From: Spirochaetes bacterium ADurb.Bin110 | GTDB taxonomy: Bacteria > Spirochaetota > Spirochaetia > Treponematales > Rectinemataceae | Assembly: GCA_002070755.1 (NCBI GenBank) | Contig: MWDY01000261.1 | Span: 1-20,171 of the forward strand | Reading direction: 5' to 3' | Length of the DNA stretch: 20,171 nt | In this document: positions 14,244-20,171 of the stretch, one piece after another | How the letters are laid out: each line of letters opens with the position of its first letter | Numbering within the stretch: the first letter of the stretch is position 1 | Notes under the pieces: model-generated | The model's database searches: none | The model's input: the letters and a program-made list of their open reading frames with translations, nothing else | Told to the model about the DNA's origin: nothing | Program-made: the position numbers and the translations under genes

Positions 14244-15670
14244 GGGGAAGCTTTGAGCGCTCCTTGCGCGCGGATGCAGAGGATATTTTTCGAGCTGCGG
14301 TAGATCGAGTTATGCCAAACCGGCTTTTTTCTTATTGTCTTTCGTTGGAAGGATCGATTCTGAGTCTTTACGATGGAGAAAAACCACAGGCCTATGATTT
14401 ATCCAAATATGATCATGTGGTGATAGCGGCCTTTGGAAAGGCTTCGATTCCAATGGCAGCAAGTCTTGCATCGATTCTGGGCGAACGAGTTACAGAAGGG
14501 CTGGTGGTCTCTAAAGCCCCGGAAAGTGGACAGAGGTCGAGACTTTCTGAGGATATCGAAAATCTTTTCGCATCCCGATCGATAAGATCGGTCGAGGCAA
14601 GCCACCCCGTTCCGGATGAAAGGTCGGTTCAAGCTGGCAGGGAAATGCTCAATCTCGCTATGCGGGTACGAAAATGGGAAGAAGTCGGTGAAAGGACTCT
14701 TGTTTTTGTACTGGTCTCTGGTGGAGGGAGCGCTCTACTGACAGTCCCTGCATCGGGTATATCGCTCGAAGATAAAGCGGAAGCGACAAGGCTTCTATTG
14801 GCTTGTGGGGCTACAATTCACGAGATCAATACAGTGCGCAAGCATCTATCTTCCATAAAAGGCGGTCTCCTGGCAAAGGCTTTTTCTCCTTCGCGGATAA
14901 TTGCACTCATCCTTTCGGATGTGATGGGCGATGATCTAGATACCATTGCCTCAGGTCCTACGGTTCCAGACACGAGCACTTGGCAGGATGTGAAATCGAT
15001 ATTCGATAGATATGCGCTATTGGACAAGCTGCCAAAGTCCATAGTTCAAGCCGTAGAGGATGGACTGTCTGGTATTAGGCCAGAAACTCCAAAGCCGGAA
15101 GATGCAATCTTCGATTTATGTTCGACAATGCTTGTGGGTACCAATTACCATGCTATTCAAGAGGCTGAACAGAAGAGCAAGGAGCTAGGCTACAATACTC
15201 TTGTGCTTGGAAGTCGCTTTTCTGGCGAAGCTCGCGAAATAGGCAAGGTTTTCCCTGGAATCGCCCAGGATATTATCCTGCATGGAGTTCCAGTTTGCGC
15301 CCCTGCATGTATCATTGCCGGCGGAGAGACGACGGTTACTCTCCGTGGCAAGGGTAAGGGAGGAAGGAATCAGGAAATGGCCCTCTCGGTGCTAAATGAG
15401 TTTGATCATTTTCCGCGCTCTATTCGCCCGGGTCTGGAAAGAACGCTCTTTTTATCGGCAGGTACTGATGGCAACGATGGGCCTACCGATGCCGCAGGAG
15501 CCTTTGCCGACTTTGAGACGCTCCAAAATGCGCATCGCCTTGGGCTAGATCTTTCGGAATTTCTGGCCAATAACGATTCCTACACTTTTTTTAATAAGGT
15601 TGGCGGCCTTTTTATGACCGGCCCGACCGGCACGAATGTATGTGACATTCAACTACTTATCGTGCGATAA
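14240..15670 (+). CDS. Glycerate 2-kinase (GckA/TtuD type, MOFRL family)
   Basis: This class of kinase phosphorylates D-glycerate with ATP to 2-phosphoglycerate, feeding enolase and pyruvate kinase. The N-terminal DUF4147 domain shows the helix LRADAEDIFRAAVDRV, the glycine loop VSGGGSALLTVPASG, the segment IHEINTVRKHLSSIKGG and LSDVMGDDLDTIASGPT. The C-terminal MOFRL domain has IIAGGETTVTL, GKGKGGRNQEMAL and SAGTDGNDGPTDAAGA. I chose the ATG at 14240 because its ATGA overlaps the stop of the TPR gene and GGAG lies 9 bases upstream, giving 476 residues. The ATG at 14225 would add five residues with a poorer ribosome site. The GntP-type permease upstream is the natural source of substrate. Confidence 0.93.
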   Translation: MRGSFERSLRADAEDIFRAAVDRVMPNRLFSYCLSLEGSILSLYDGEKPQAYDLSKYDHVVIAAFGKASIPMAASLASILGERVTEGLVVSKAPESGQRSRLSEDIENLFASRSIRSVEASHPVPDERSVQAGREMLNLAMRVRKWEEVGERTLVFVLVSGGGSALLTVPASGISLEDKAEATRLLLACGATIHEINTVRKHLSSIKGGLLAKAFSPSRIIALILSDVMGDDLDTIASGPTVPDTSTWQDVKSIFDRYALLDKLPKSIVQAVEDGLSGIRPETPKPEDAIFDLCSTMLVGTNYHAIQEAEQKSKELGYNTLVLGSRFSGEAREIGKVFPGIAQDIILHGVPVCAPACIIAGGETTVTLRGKGKGGRNQEMALSVLNEFDHFPRSIRPGLERTLFLSAGTDGNDGPTDAAGAFADFETLQNAHRLGLDLSEFLANNDSYTFFNKVGGLFMTGPTGTNVCDIQLLIVR

Positions 15671-15690
15671 ATTATTCCTGGAGATTAATT

Positions 15691-16470
15691 ATGAAGAGTG
15701 ATCCGCAACTAAAACTAGCGGTTCTAATCGATGCAGACAATACTCAGCCTACCATTATCGATGGTCTTCTCGCGGAAATAGCTAAATATGGCGTTGCCAG
15801 TGTTAAGCGAATTTATGGTGATTGGACGAACCCGAATCTTAGAGGCTGGAAAGAAAGATTGTTAGAGTATGCTATCCAGCCCGTTCAGCAGTTTGCCTAT
15901 ACAACCGGCAAAAATTCTACAGACAGCGCGATGATAATCGATGCGATGGATCTCTTGTATACCGAAAACTTAGATGGCTTCTGCCTTGTGTCCAGCGATT
16001 CGGATTTCACGAGGCTTGCGGCAAGGCTCCGTGAGGACGGCAAGCTTGTACTAGGTTTTGGTCAGCGCAAGACGCCCAAGCCTTTTGTGGCAGCCTGCGA
16101 CAAGTTTATCTATACCGAAATTTTGCAAGCCAGTGTCGGTGAAACCGAGGAAGGCCGAGAAAGCTCGCTTGAAAAGGAAAGCGGAAAGGGCTCCCCGCCC
16201 CAGGCTGACATAAAGAGCGATACAAAGGTGAAGGCTTTGCTGGCAAGCGCTGTAGACGAAGCCGCAGACGAGTTTGGATGGGCTTATCTCGGCGAAGTAG
16301 GAACCTATCTTGCAAATCGTCTCCCAGAGTTCGATCCACGCAACTATGGTTTTAGAAAGCTTGGCGACCTTATTAAGGCTGTAAATCTATTCGAGATCGA
16401 TGAGCGCACTAACCCCATGGTGCCCGGAAAGCAAGTCTATCTCAGATTGAAACAGCGTGGAAAGAGCTAA
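15691..16470 (+). CDS. NYN-domain putative RNase with C-terminal LOTUS/OST-HTH domain
   Basis: This 259-residue protein pairs a NYN (PIN-like) nuclease domain with an OST-HTH/LOTUS RNA-binding domain, as in the LabA/DUF88 and limkain-type families. NYN covers residues about 8-145, with acidic residues Asp14 and Asp16 (LIDADN), Asp78 (NSTDSAM), Asp84 (IIDAMD), and Asp103 and Asp105 (SSDSDF), the expected metal cluster. A charged linker of about 30 residues follows. Residues about 173-256 match LOTUS, with GWAYLGEVGTYLANRLPEFDPRNYGFRKLGDLIKA. It probably cleaves RNA, but targets of bacterial members are largely unknown. The gene is 20 bases after the glycerate kinase and has TGGAGA 6 bases before its ATG, so it may share the transcript; a metabolic link is not implied. 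Confidence 0.93.
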   Translation: MKSDPQLKLAVLIDADNTQPTIIDGLLAEIAKYGVASVKRIYGDWTNPNLRGWKERLLEYAIQPVQQFAYTTGKNSTDSAMIIDAMDLLYTENLDGFCLVSSDSDFTRLAARLREDGKLVLGFGQRKTPKPFVAACDKFIYTEILQASVGETEEGRESSLEKESGKGSPPQADIKSDTKVKALLASAVDEAADEFGWAYLGEVGTYLANRLPEFDPRNYGFRKLGDLIKAVNLFEIDERTNPMVPGKQVYLRLKQRGKS

Positions 16471-16510
16471 AATTTGCGAAGCTAAGGAATCAGAGGAAGT
16501 TTAGCGCGAT

Positions 16511-16532
16511 TCTGTATTCTCTCTGTACTCTC
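16511..16532. repeat. Two-copy 11-bp tandem repeat
   Basis: TCTGTATTCTC at 16511 is followed directly by TCTGTACTCTC at 16522, one mismatch. It lies in the 163-base gap before the carboxypeptidase gene and overlaps the left arm of the palindrome at 16527. Confidence 0.55.
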
Positions 16533-16540
16533 ATGAGAGT
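16527..16540. promoter_or_regulatory. 14-bp perfect palindrome, operator candidate
   Basis: ACTCTCATGAGAGT is identical to its own reverse complement. It sits about 94 bases upstream of the carboxypeptidase start, with a weak promoter-like pair downstream (TTGAGT at 16594, CATGAT at 16617, 17 bases apart). No T run follows it, so it is not an intrinsic terminator. A regulator site is plausible but unproven. Confidence 0.4.
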
Positions 16541-16633
16541 CTTAAGCATTTTACATGGGCGCAGGAAAATTTTGTGGCAAAGCCAATCATCATTTGAGTT
16601 CAAAATAATATCGATTCATGATAGGATTTCATC

Positions 16634-17449
16634 ATGCGAGCTCTGTCTTTTATAGCAACTAGTTTGATATTGGTATTTATACTGCTTGTAATCGTCTCGT
16701 GTTCGGGCCAGAAAAAAAATCGGCTTTCTTCTTTGCCTTCAGATATCCGTACTCAAGTAGAAGAAGCTCTTTCTGCGGTGCAATTTAGCGATACCGACCG
16801 AGAGCGAGTGCTAGATGCCATAAATAAGGACTCATCCGGCTTTGTGGTGCTTTTTCGTGAAGTATGCGAAGTGATGAAAAAAGATCCCGACCTTCTGTGT
16901 CGCGTTGACAAGCAGAAAGCCCTATCTGCCCAGTATGTGCCCATGGATCTTGTAGACTTAGATGGGGCTTTCCCATATATCGTATCCAAAAAAGGTATGA
17001 AATTGCGCAAGCCCGCGCAAGAAGCGCTTGTCCGGATGGCAGAGATGGCAAGCAAGGACGGGATTACCCTCGTTGTCTCCTCCGCATATCGCTCCTATGA
17101 CTATCAGAAAACTGTATTTGAACAGAATGTCAATGAAATGGGGAGGGCTGAAGCTGAGCGTGTATCCGCAGTTCCCGGAATGTCTCAGCATCAGCTTGGC
17201 ACTGCCGTGGATTTTGGATCCATAAGCGATGAATTCGCGGGTAGTGTGGCCGAGCGCTGGCTTGCATCGAATGCAGGAAAATTTGGCTTTTCGCTTTCCT
17301 TTCCGAAGGATATGGAGAATATAACCGGCTATAAATGGGAGAGCTGGCACTATCGCTATATTTCGCTGCCTGCCGTGGAACTGCAGGAGCGTTTCTTTCT
17401 AGGTATTCAGCAGTATTTAATTGAATTCCTAGCAGCCTTACCGAATTAG
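16634..17449 (+). CDS. D-alanyl-D-alanine carboxypeptidase lipoprotein (VanY/M15B)
   Basis: This zinc peptidase trims the terminal D-Ala from peptidoglycan stem peptides. The 271 residues start with a hydrophobic signal (LSFIATSLILVFILLVIVSC); Cys23 is the likely lipidated residue (lipobox VIVSC), placing the enzyme on the periplasmic side. Residues 120-245 form the M15B domain with Arg153 (SAYRSY), the zinc motif SQHQLGTAVDFG giving His186 and Asp193, and WESWHY giving Glu236 and His239, so all catalytic and metal residues are present. The stretch of about 85 residues between the lipobox and the domain is a helical linker. AGGA is 7 bases before the ATG. Its stop codon overlaps the stop of the convergent HAD gene by four bases, so no terminator fits between them. 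Confidence 0.92.
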   Translation: MRALSFIATSLILVFILLVIVSCSGQKKNRLSSLPSDIRTQVEEALSAVQFSDTDRERVLDAINKDSSGFVVLFREVCEVMKKDPDLLCRVDKQKALSAQYVPMDLVDLDGAFPYIVSKKGMKLRKPAQEALVRMAEMASKDGITLVVSSAYRSYDYQKTVFEQNVNEMGRAEAERVSAVPGMSQHQLGTAVDFGSISDEFAGSVAERWLASNAGKFGFSLSFPKDMENITGYKWESWHYRYISLPAVELQERFFLGIQQYLIEFLAALPN

Positions 17450-18276
17450 CTAAAAACAATTTGCCCGAGGATATCCGCCACTGCGTCCTCCTTGTTTGTC
17501 TTTGTAGACACAAATCGCGCAGCCAAACGCACTTCTTCCGCAGCGTTCGCTGGAGCGCAGCCCCACCCAGCTCGCTGAATCATATGTAGGTCATTTCGCG
17601 CATCACCGATTGCCAGAACCGACTCCATGCCTAGCCTGAGGCGTTTGGCCAGACGATCAAGCGCGGCGCCCTTATTAGCGCCCTTGAGCAAGATCTCAAG
17701 GAAGTAGGGCTTAGAGGTTACGATTTCGGCCTGAGACCCGATATGATTTTTTAATTCCTCGTAGAGGGATTCGATGCGGTCAGGCTCTCCTCCAATCAAG
17801 ATTTTGGTCTGATCCTTACTGAGGAAAGCATCCATGTCATATATTATTTCAATAGGCAGTCCGGATAGTTGATGATCCAGGATCGCCCACTCGTTCATGC
17901 GATTGCAATAGATTGTACCTTCTATATATATCTGCCAAGAAAAACCCTGTTGTTCAATTTGCGTTGTAACTCTTCTGCAGAATTCCGCAGGCAATTTAAG
18001 CTCTTCGAGCAGCTTGCCTGTGCTTGCTTGTATGAGCTGGGCCCCGTTAGATCCTATAAGATAATCTCCTCGCCGTTGAATAGAGAGCTCCTCAGCGTAG
18101 CGGCGCATCGAAAAATAGTTCCGCCCTGAAGCGAGCACAATATGAATACCCATGCTTTCCGCGCGTTGGAGGGCGCTTTTATTCTCTTGCGAGATTGAGA
18201 GGTCAGTGCGCAACAGCGTGTCGTCGAGGTCGAGCGCTATAAGTTTTATTTGTGCTTTATGATTTGATCGATCCAT
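17446..18276 (-). CDS. Cof-type HAD-IIB phosphatase
   Basis: This 276-residue cytosolic phosphatase belongs to the Cof subfamily (HAD-IIB), which acts on sugar phosphates, FMN, PLP and similar metabolites; the exact substrate is not readable. Motif I is LIALDLDDTLL with nucleophile Asp16 and Asp18. Motif II is the LASGRN segment. The cap domain lies between. Motif III/IV are KGAALDRLAKRLRL and LAIGDARNDLHMI, with the Asp pair of GDxxND; Ala-Arg replace the usual Gly-x or Ser-x. The ATG (complement of 18274-18276) has AGGAG only 2 bases upstream, which is tight. It is divergent from murJ across a 278-base gap rich in repeats and convergent with the carboxypeptidase. Confidence 0.94.
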   Translation of the reverse strand: MDRSNHKAQIKLIALDLDDTLLRTDLSISQENKSALQRAESMGIHIVLASGRNYFSMRRYAEELSIQRRGDYLIGSNGAQLIQASTGKLLEELKLPAEFCRRVTTQIEQQGFSWQIYIEGTIYCNRMNEWAILDHQLSGLPIEIIYDMDAFLSKDQTKILIGGEPDRIESLYEELKNHIGSQAEIVTSKPYFLEILLKGANKGAALDRLAKRLRLGMESVLAIGDARNDLHMIQRAGWGCAPANAAEEVRLAARFVSTKTNKEDAVADILGQIVFS

Positions 18277-18361
18277 GGCTCCTATTTAACCATGGGAGCG
18301 CCGTCTTTTGAAATGGGGCGCGTGCTTTGGCCTTGAAGAGAGGCAATAATCTAGCATGGCA

Positions 18362-18377
18362 TGAAGTCTTGAAGTCT
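18362..18377. repeat. Perfect 8-bp tandem duplication
   Basis: TGAAGTCT occurs twice in a row (18362-18369 and 18370-18377), just upstream of the large array in the HAD-murJ gap. No other structure is evident between 18277 and 18361. Confidence 0.55.
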
Positions 18378-18390
18378 ATGATTAGTGAGC

Positions 18391-18510
18391 GCAATGAAAA
18401 AAGTACCCAATGCAATGAGAATCGTGCGCGCAATGAAAATCGCGCCCTATGCAAGGAAAATCGCGCCCCATGTAATGAAAATGTGCGCCCTATGCAATAA
18501 GAATCCATTG
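18391..18510. repeat. Six-unit tandem array of about 21 bp in the HAD-murJ divergent gap
   Basis: Units start at 18391, 18412, 18430, 18451, 18472 and 18494 (spacing 21, 18, 21, 21, 22). The consensus is GCAATGAAAATCGCGCCCTAT. The third and fourth copies differ at two or three positions; the first and last are most decayed. There are no unique spacers, so it is a minisatellite and not CRISPR. On the minus strand it translates into a RARFSLH heptapeptide repeat, but that frame overlaps the HAD gene and is not likely a gene. An A-run in each unit would fall on the same helical face every two turns. Confidence 0.9.
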
Positions 18511-18554
18511 CCTAGGACTTCACCTTTGTGTGCGCTTGAAGTAGGCTAACCTCA

Positions 18555-20171
18555 ATGACTTCGTACAATCAAGAAGATTCGCATAAGCAAGAGAATTCGT
18601 GCGGGCAAGAGAATTCGTACGAGATCGCCGGGTTCTCGGAGAATACTGCTACCGAGCTTTCCTCGCAGGCTTCATCAAAAATGGTCAGAAATGCGGGCAA
18701 ACTTTCGCTCCTTACCTTTGTTTCGCGCGTACTGGGCCTAATCCGCGAGATGACCAAGGCGCGCTTTCTTGGAACTGGTATTTATTCGGATGCCTTTACG
18801 GTCTCTTTCATTATCCCCAACTTTCTTCGTCGCCTCTTTGCCGAAGGTTCGGTCACTGTAGCTTTCATCCCTACATACAAGGGTTATCTTTACGCCCAGA
18901 AGGATAGCGAAACGCGCGAATTCCTATCTGCAAGCCTCACGGTTCTAAGCATCTGCGTTACGATCGTGGTGGCAATAGGAATTGCCTTTACGCCTCTAAT
19001 TGTGAAGCTGTTTGGTTCAGACCCCGTGGAAACCGCAATCCTAACGCGCATTATGTTTCCTTTTCTTGCATTTGTTTCTTTTGCCGCCCTTCTGCAAGGA
19101 ATTTTGAATGCTCACGAGATCTTTGGCCCTTCTGGATTTGCTCCTATTCTATTCAATGTCTGTTTTATTGTGGTGCCGTGGATTCTGGGGGATCGTCTCG
19201 GTAATCCAGCTCGATCGATGGCCATTGGTGTCGTAATAGGTGGTCTAGCCCAAGCCTTAGTTCAGCTCCCCGCAGTATTGCGGCTGGGTACTCATATAGG
19301 GTTCATGAATCCAATCCGAGCCTTCAGGAATCCAGGAATGCGTAAGGTTTTTGCTCTCATTGCGCCAACAATTCTCGGCATGGCCGCTTATCAGGTCAAC
19401 GACCTTGTAAGCACCGCATACGCTTCGCGCGCTGGTGTGGGGGTAGCATCTAGCCTTCAGTATTCTCTGCGCCTTCAAGAGCTGATCTTAGGCATCTTTG
19501 CAGTCTCCGCTGGAACCGTGCTTCTGCCTCGCTTGGCGGATACAGTGAGGCATGGGGATTGGGCAGAGTATTCCAAGACACTTGGCAATACAATGCGATC
19601 TTTGCTTTTGCTTACCGTACCCGTGGCGGTTTTTTCCATGGCATTTACGGTGAGGATAGTAACGCTACTTTTCAAAAGCGGCGATTTTTCCGATGTCTCG
19701 GTTCAGCTCACTGCGAGCGCTTTTTTCTGGCACCAAACTGGCCTTGTATTTATTGCAATGAATAGGCTGATCGCCCCAGCCTTCTATGCTCGAAGTAATA
19801 CCAAAACACCTACATGGGCGGGAATAGCGAGTTTCGCTGTAAATATAGTTCTTGTCCTACTGCTAGCTTTTAGATTTCAAGGCCCGGGAATAGCATTCGC
19901 GCTATCCTTTTCTAGTGCTGTAAATACTATCTTGCTGGTGTGGGCGCTTATCAAAGATAGCATCCAAGGTATAAGGAACGAATTATGGCTCTCTCTAAAA
20001 TATATGCTAAAAATGTTGCTGTTTTCGGCTATCGCTATTGTGCCAGCGATCTTTGTGGATAAGGCTGTGTCTAAAGTGGTTGCGGAATCTGGCTCGAGGC
20101 TCGTATATGCAGGTCTTCCTCTTGTAACTTCGACGCTTGTATTTGCAGCTATCGGTATCGCTTTGCTAGTG
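18555..20171 (+). CDS. murJ: Lipid II flippase MurJ (MviN), 3' end outside window
   Basis: MurJ moves lipid II across the inner membrane for peptidoglycan synthesis. The frame is open for 539 codons to the window edge, so the C-terminus is missing but most of the usual 510-530 residue core is present. MOP-superfamily helices begin at LSLLTFVSRVLGLIREMTKARFLG, followed by the conserved RRLFAEGSVTVAFIPTYKGY with the AEG motif, and later by LRLQELILGIFAVSAGTVLLPRL and NRLIAPAFYARSNTKTPTWAG. The first 42 residues before Met43 are hydrophilic and not part of the family; they include the hexapeptide repeats QEDSHK, QENSCG and QENSYE. The ATG at 18555 is the longest choice but has no strong ribosome site. 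ATG 18681 (Met43) would give a normal MurJ start and is an equal candidate. Confidence 0.93.
   Translation, partial: MTSYNQEDSHKQENSCGQENSYEIAGFSENTATELSSQASSKMVRNAGKLSLLTFVSRVLGLIREMTKARFLGTGIYSDAFTVSFIIPNFLRRLFAEGSVTVAFIPTYKGYLYAQKDSETREFLSASLTVLSICVTIVVAIGIAFTPLIVKLFGSDPVETAILTRIMFPFLAFVSFAALLQGILNAHEIFGPSGFAPILFNVCFIVVPWILGDRLGNPARSMAIGVVIGGLAQALVQLPAVLRLGTHIGFMNPIRAFRNPGMRKVFALIAPTILGMAAYQVNDLVSTAYASRAGVGVASSLQYSLRLQELILGIFAVSAGTVLLPRLADTVRHGDWAEYSKTLGNTMRSLLLLTVPVAVFSMAFTVRIVTLLFKSGDFSDVSVQLTASAFFWHQTGLVFIAMNRLIAPAFYARSNTKTPTWAGIASFAVNIVLVLLLAFRFQGPGIAFALSFSSAVNTILLVWALIKDSIQGIRNELWLSLKYMLKMLLFSAIAIVPAIFVDKAVSKVVAESGSRLVYAGLPLVTSTLVFAAIGIALLV
18570..18623 (+). repeat. Three 18-bp tandem repeats at the 5' end of murJ
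   Basis: CAAGAAGATTCGCATAAG, CAAGAGAATTCGTGCGGG and CAAGAGAATTCGTACGAG lie in tandem. The last two share the first 13 bases (CAAGAGAATTCGT). If translated they give a Q-E-(D/N)-S hexapeptide series; if murJ starts at 18681 they are instead part of the untranslated leader. Confidence 0.8.

Noticed and set aside
16594..16622. Promoter for the carboxypeptidase gene
   Set aside because: The -10 candidate CATGAT matches only four of six consensus bases, so it is mentioned with the palindrome and not listed alone.
18257..18508. Minus-strand open frame with RARFSLH heptapeptide repeats
   Set aside because: It is a reading of the 21-bp array, overlaps the start of the HAD phosphatase gene in another frame, and has no ribosome site. 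A 21-bp period keeps any frame open without selection.
18391..18510. CRISPR array
   Set aside because: The units abut with no unique spacers, units are about 21 bp and decayed, and no cas gene is nearby.
1..20171. tRNA, rRNA, insertion sequence, prophage or defence genes
   Set aside because: No cloverleaf ends, transposase motifs, phage proteins, or restriction, toxin or CRISPR genes were recognised on either strand.

Overview
The window looks like a chromosomal stretch from an anaerobic or microaerophilic bacterium, most likely a spirochaete of the Treponema/Spirochaeta/Rectinema kind. That placement is an inference from protein style: an SPT-like oxoamine synthase, a split GH77 glucanotransferase, lipoproteins with loose lipoboxes, and a rubrerythrin/superoxide reductase/rubredoxin set. 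It was not tested by alignment. Base composition appears moderate and even. I see no rRNA, tRNA, CRISPR array, phage gene or transposase. Nineteen genes are supported, 17 on the + strand and 2 on the - strand.

Layout. 1-1181: the C-terminal end of a TrkH/KtrB potassium channel subunit and its cytosolic RCK partner KtrA/TrkA. 1343-2521: a PLP-dependent alpha-oxoamine synthase, convergent with radC (2556-3263, -). 3448-4824: an oxygen-defence operon with a near-consensus promoter, rubrerythrin, desulfoferrodoxin, a 53-residue rubredoxin, and a strong intrinsic terminator. 4879-5169: a small unrecognised protein. 5302-9984: radA, a DPE2-like 4-alpha-glucanotransferase and a Gate-domain membrane protein, packed end to end. 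10091-10681: a ClpP-family protease. 10873-11967: a lipoprotein of the endonuclease/exonuclease/phosphatase fold. 12181-16470: a likely glycerate-use operon (GntP-type permease, TPR protein, glycerate 2-kinase) followed by a NYN-LOTUS protein. 16634-17449: a lipoprotein D,D-carboxypeptidase whose stop overlaps that of a convergent Cof-type HAD phosphatase (17446-18276, -). 18555-20171: murJ, running off the end of the window.

How genes work together. Ktr subunits form one K+ uptake system. Rubrerythrin removes peroxide, desulfoferrodoxin reduces superoxide, and rubredoxin passes electrons to both. The permease would bring in D-glycerate (or gluconate) and the kinase would make 2-phosphoglycerate for lower glycolysis. 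MurJ and the carboxypeptidase both belong to peptidoglycan metabolism but are not in one operon.

No gap between genes exceeds 300 bases. The most striking non-genic property is that most of the longer gaps, and some coding ends, hold decayed short-period tandem repeats (10, 11, 13, 15-16, 18, 21 and 25-26 bp). The largest is a six-unit array of about 21 bp at 18391-18510. A second notable structure is a hairpin of about 18 bp over the start of the 10873 gene, with the ribosome binding site in its loop. I found no clear candidate for a wholly new multi-gene system; the items listed are the best leads.
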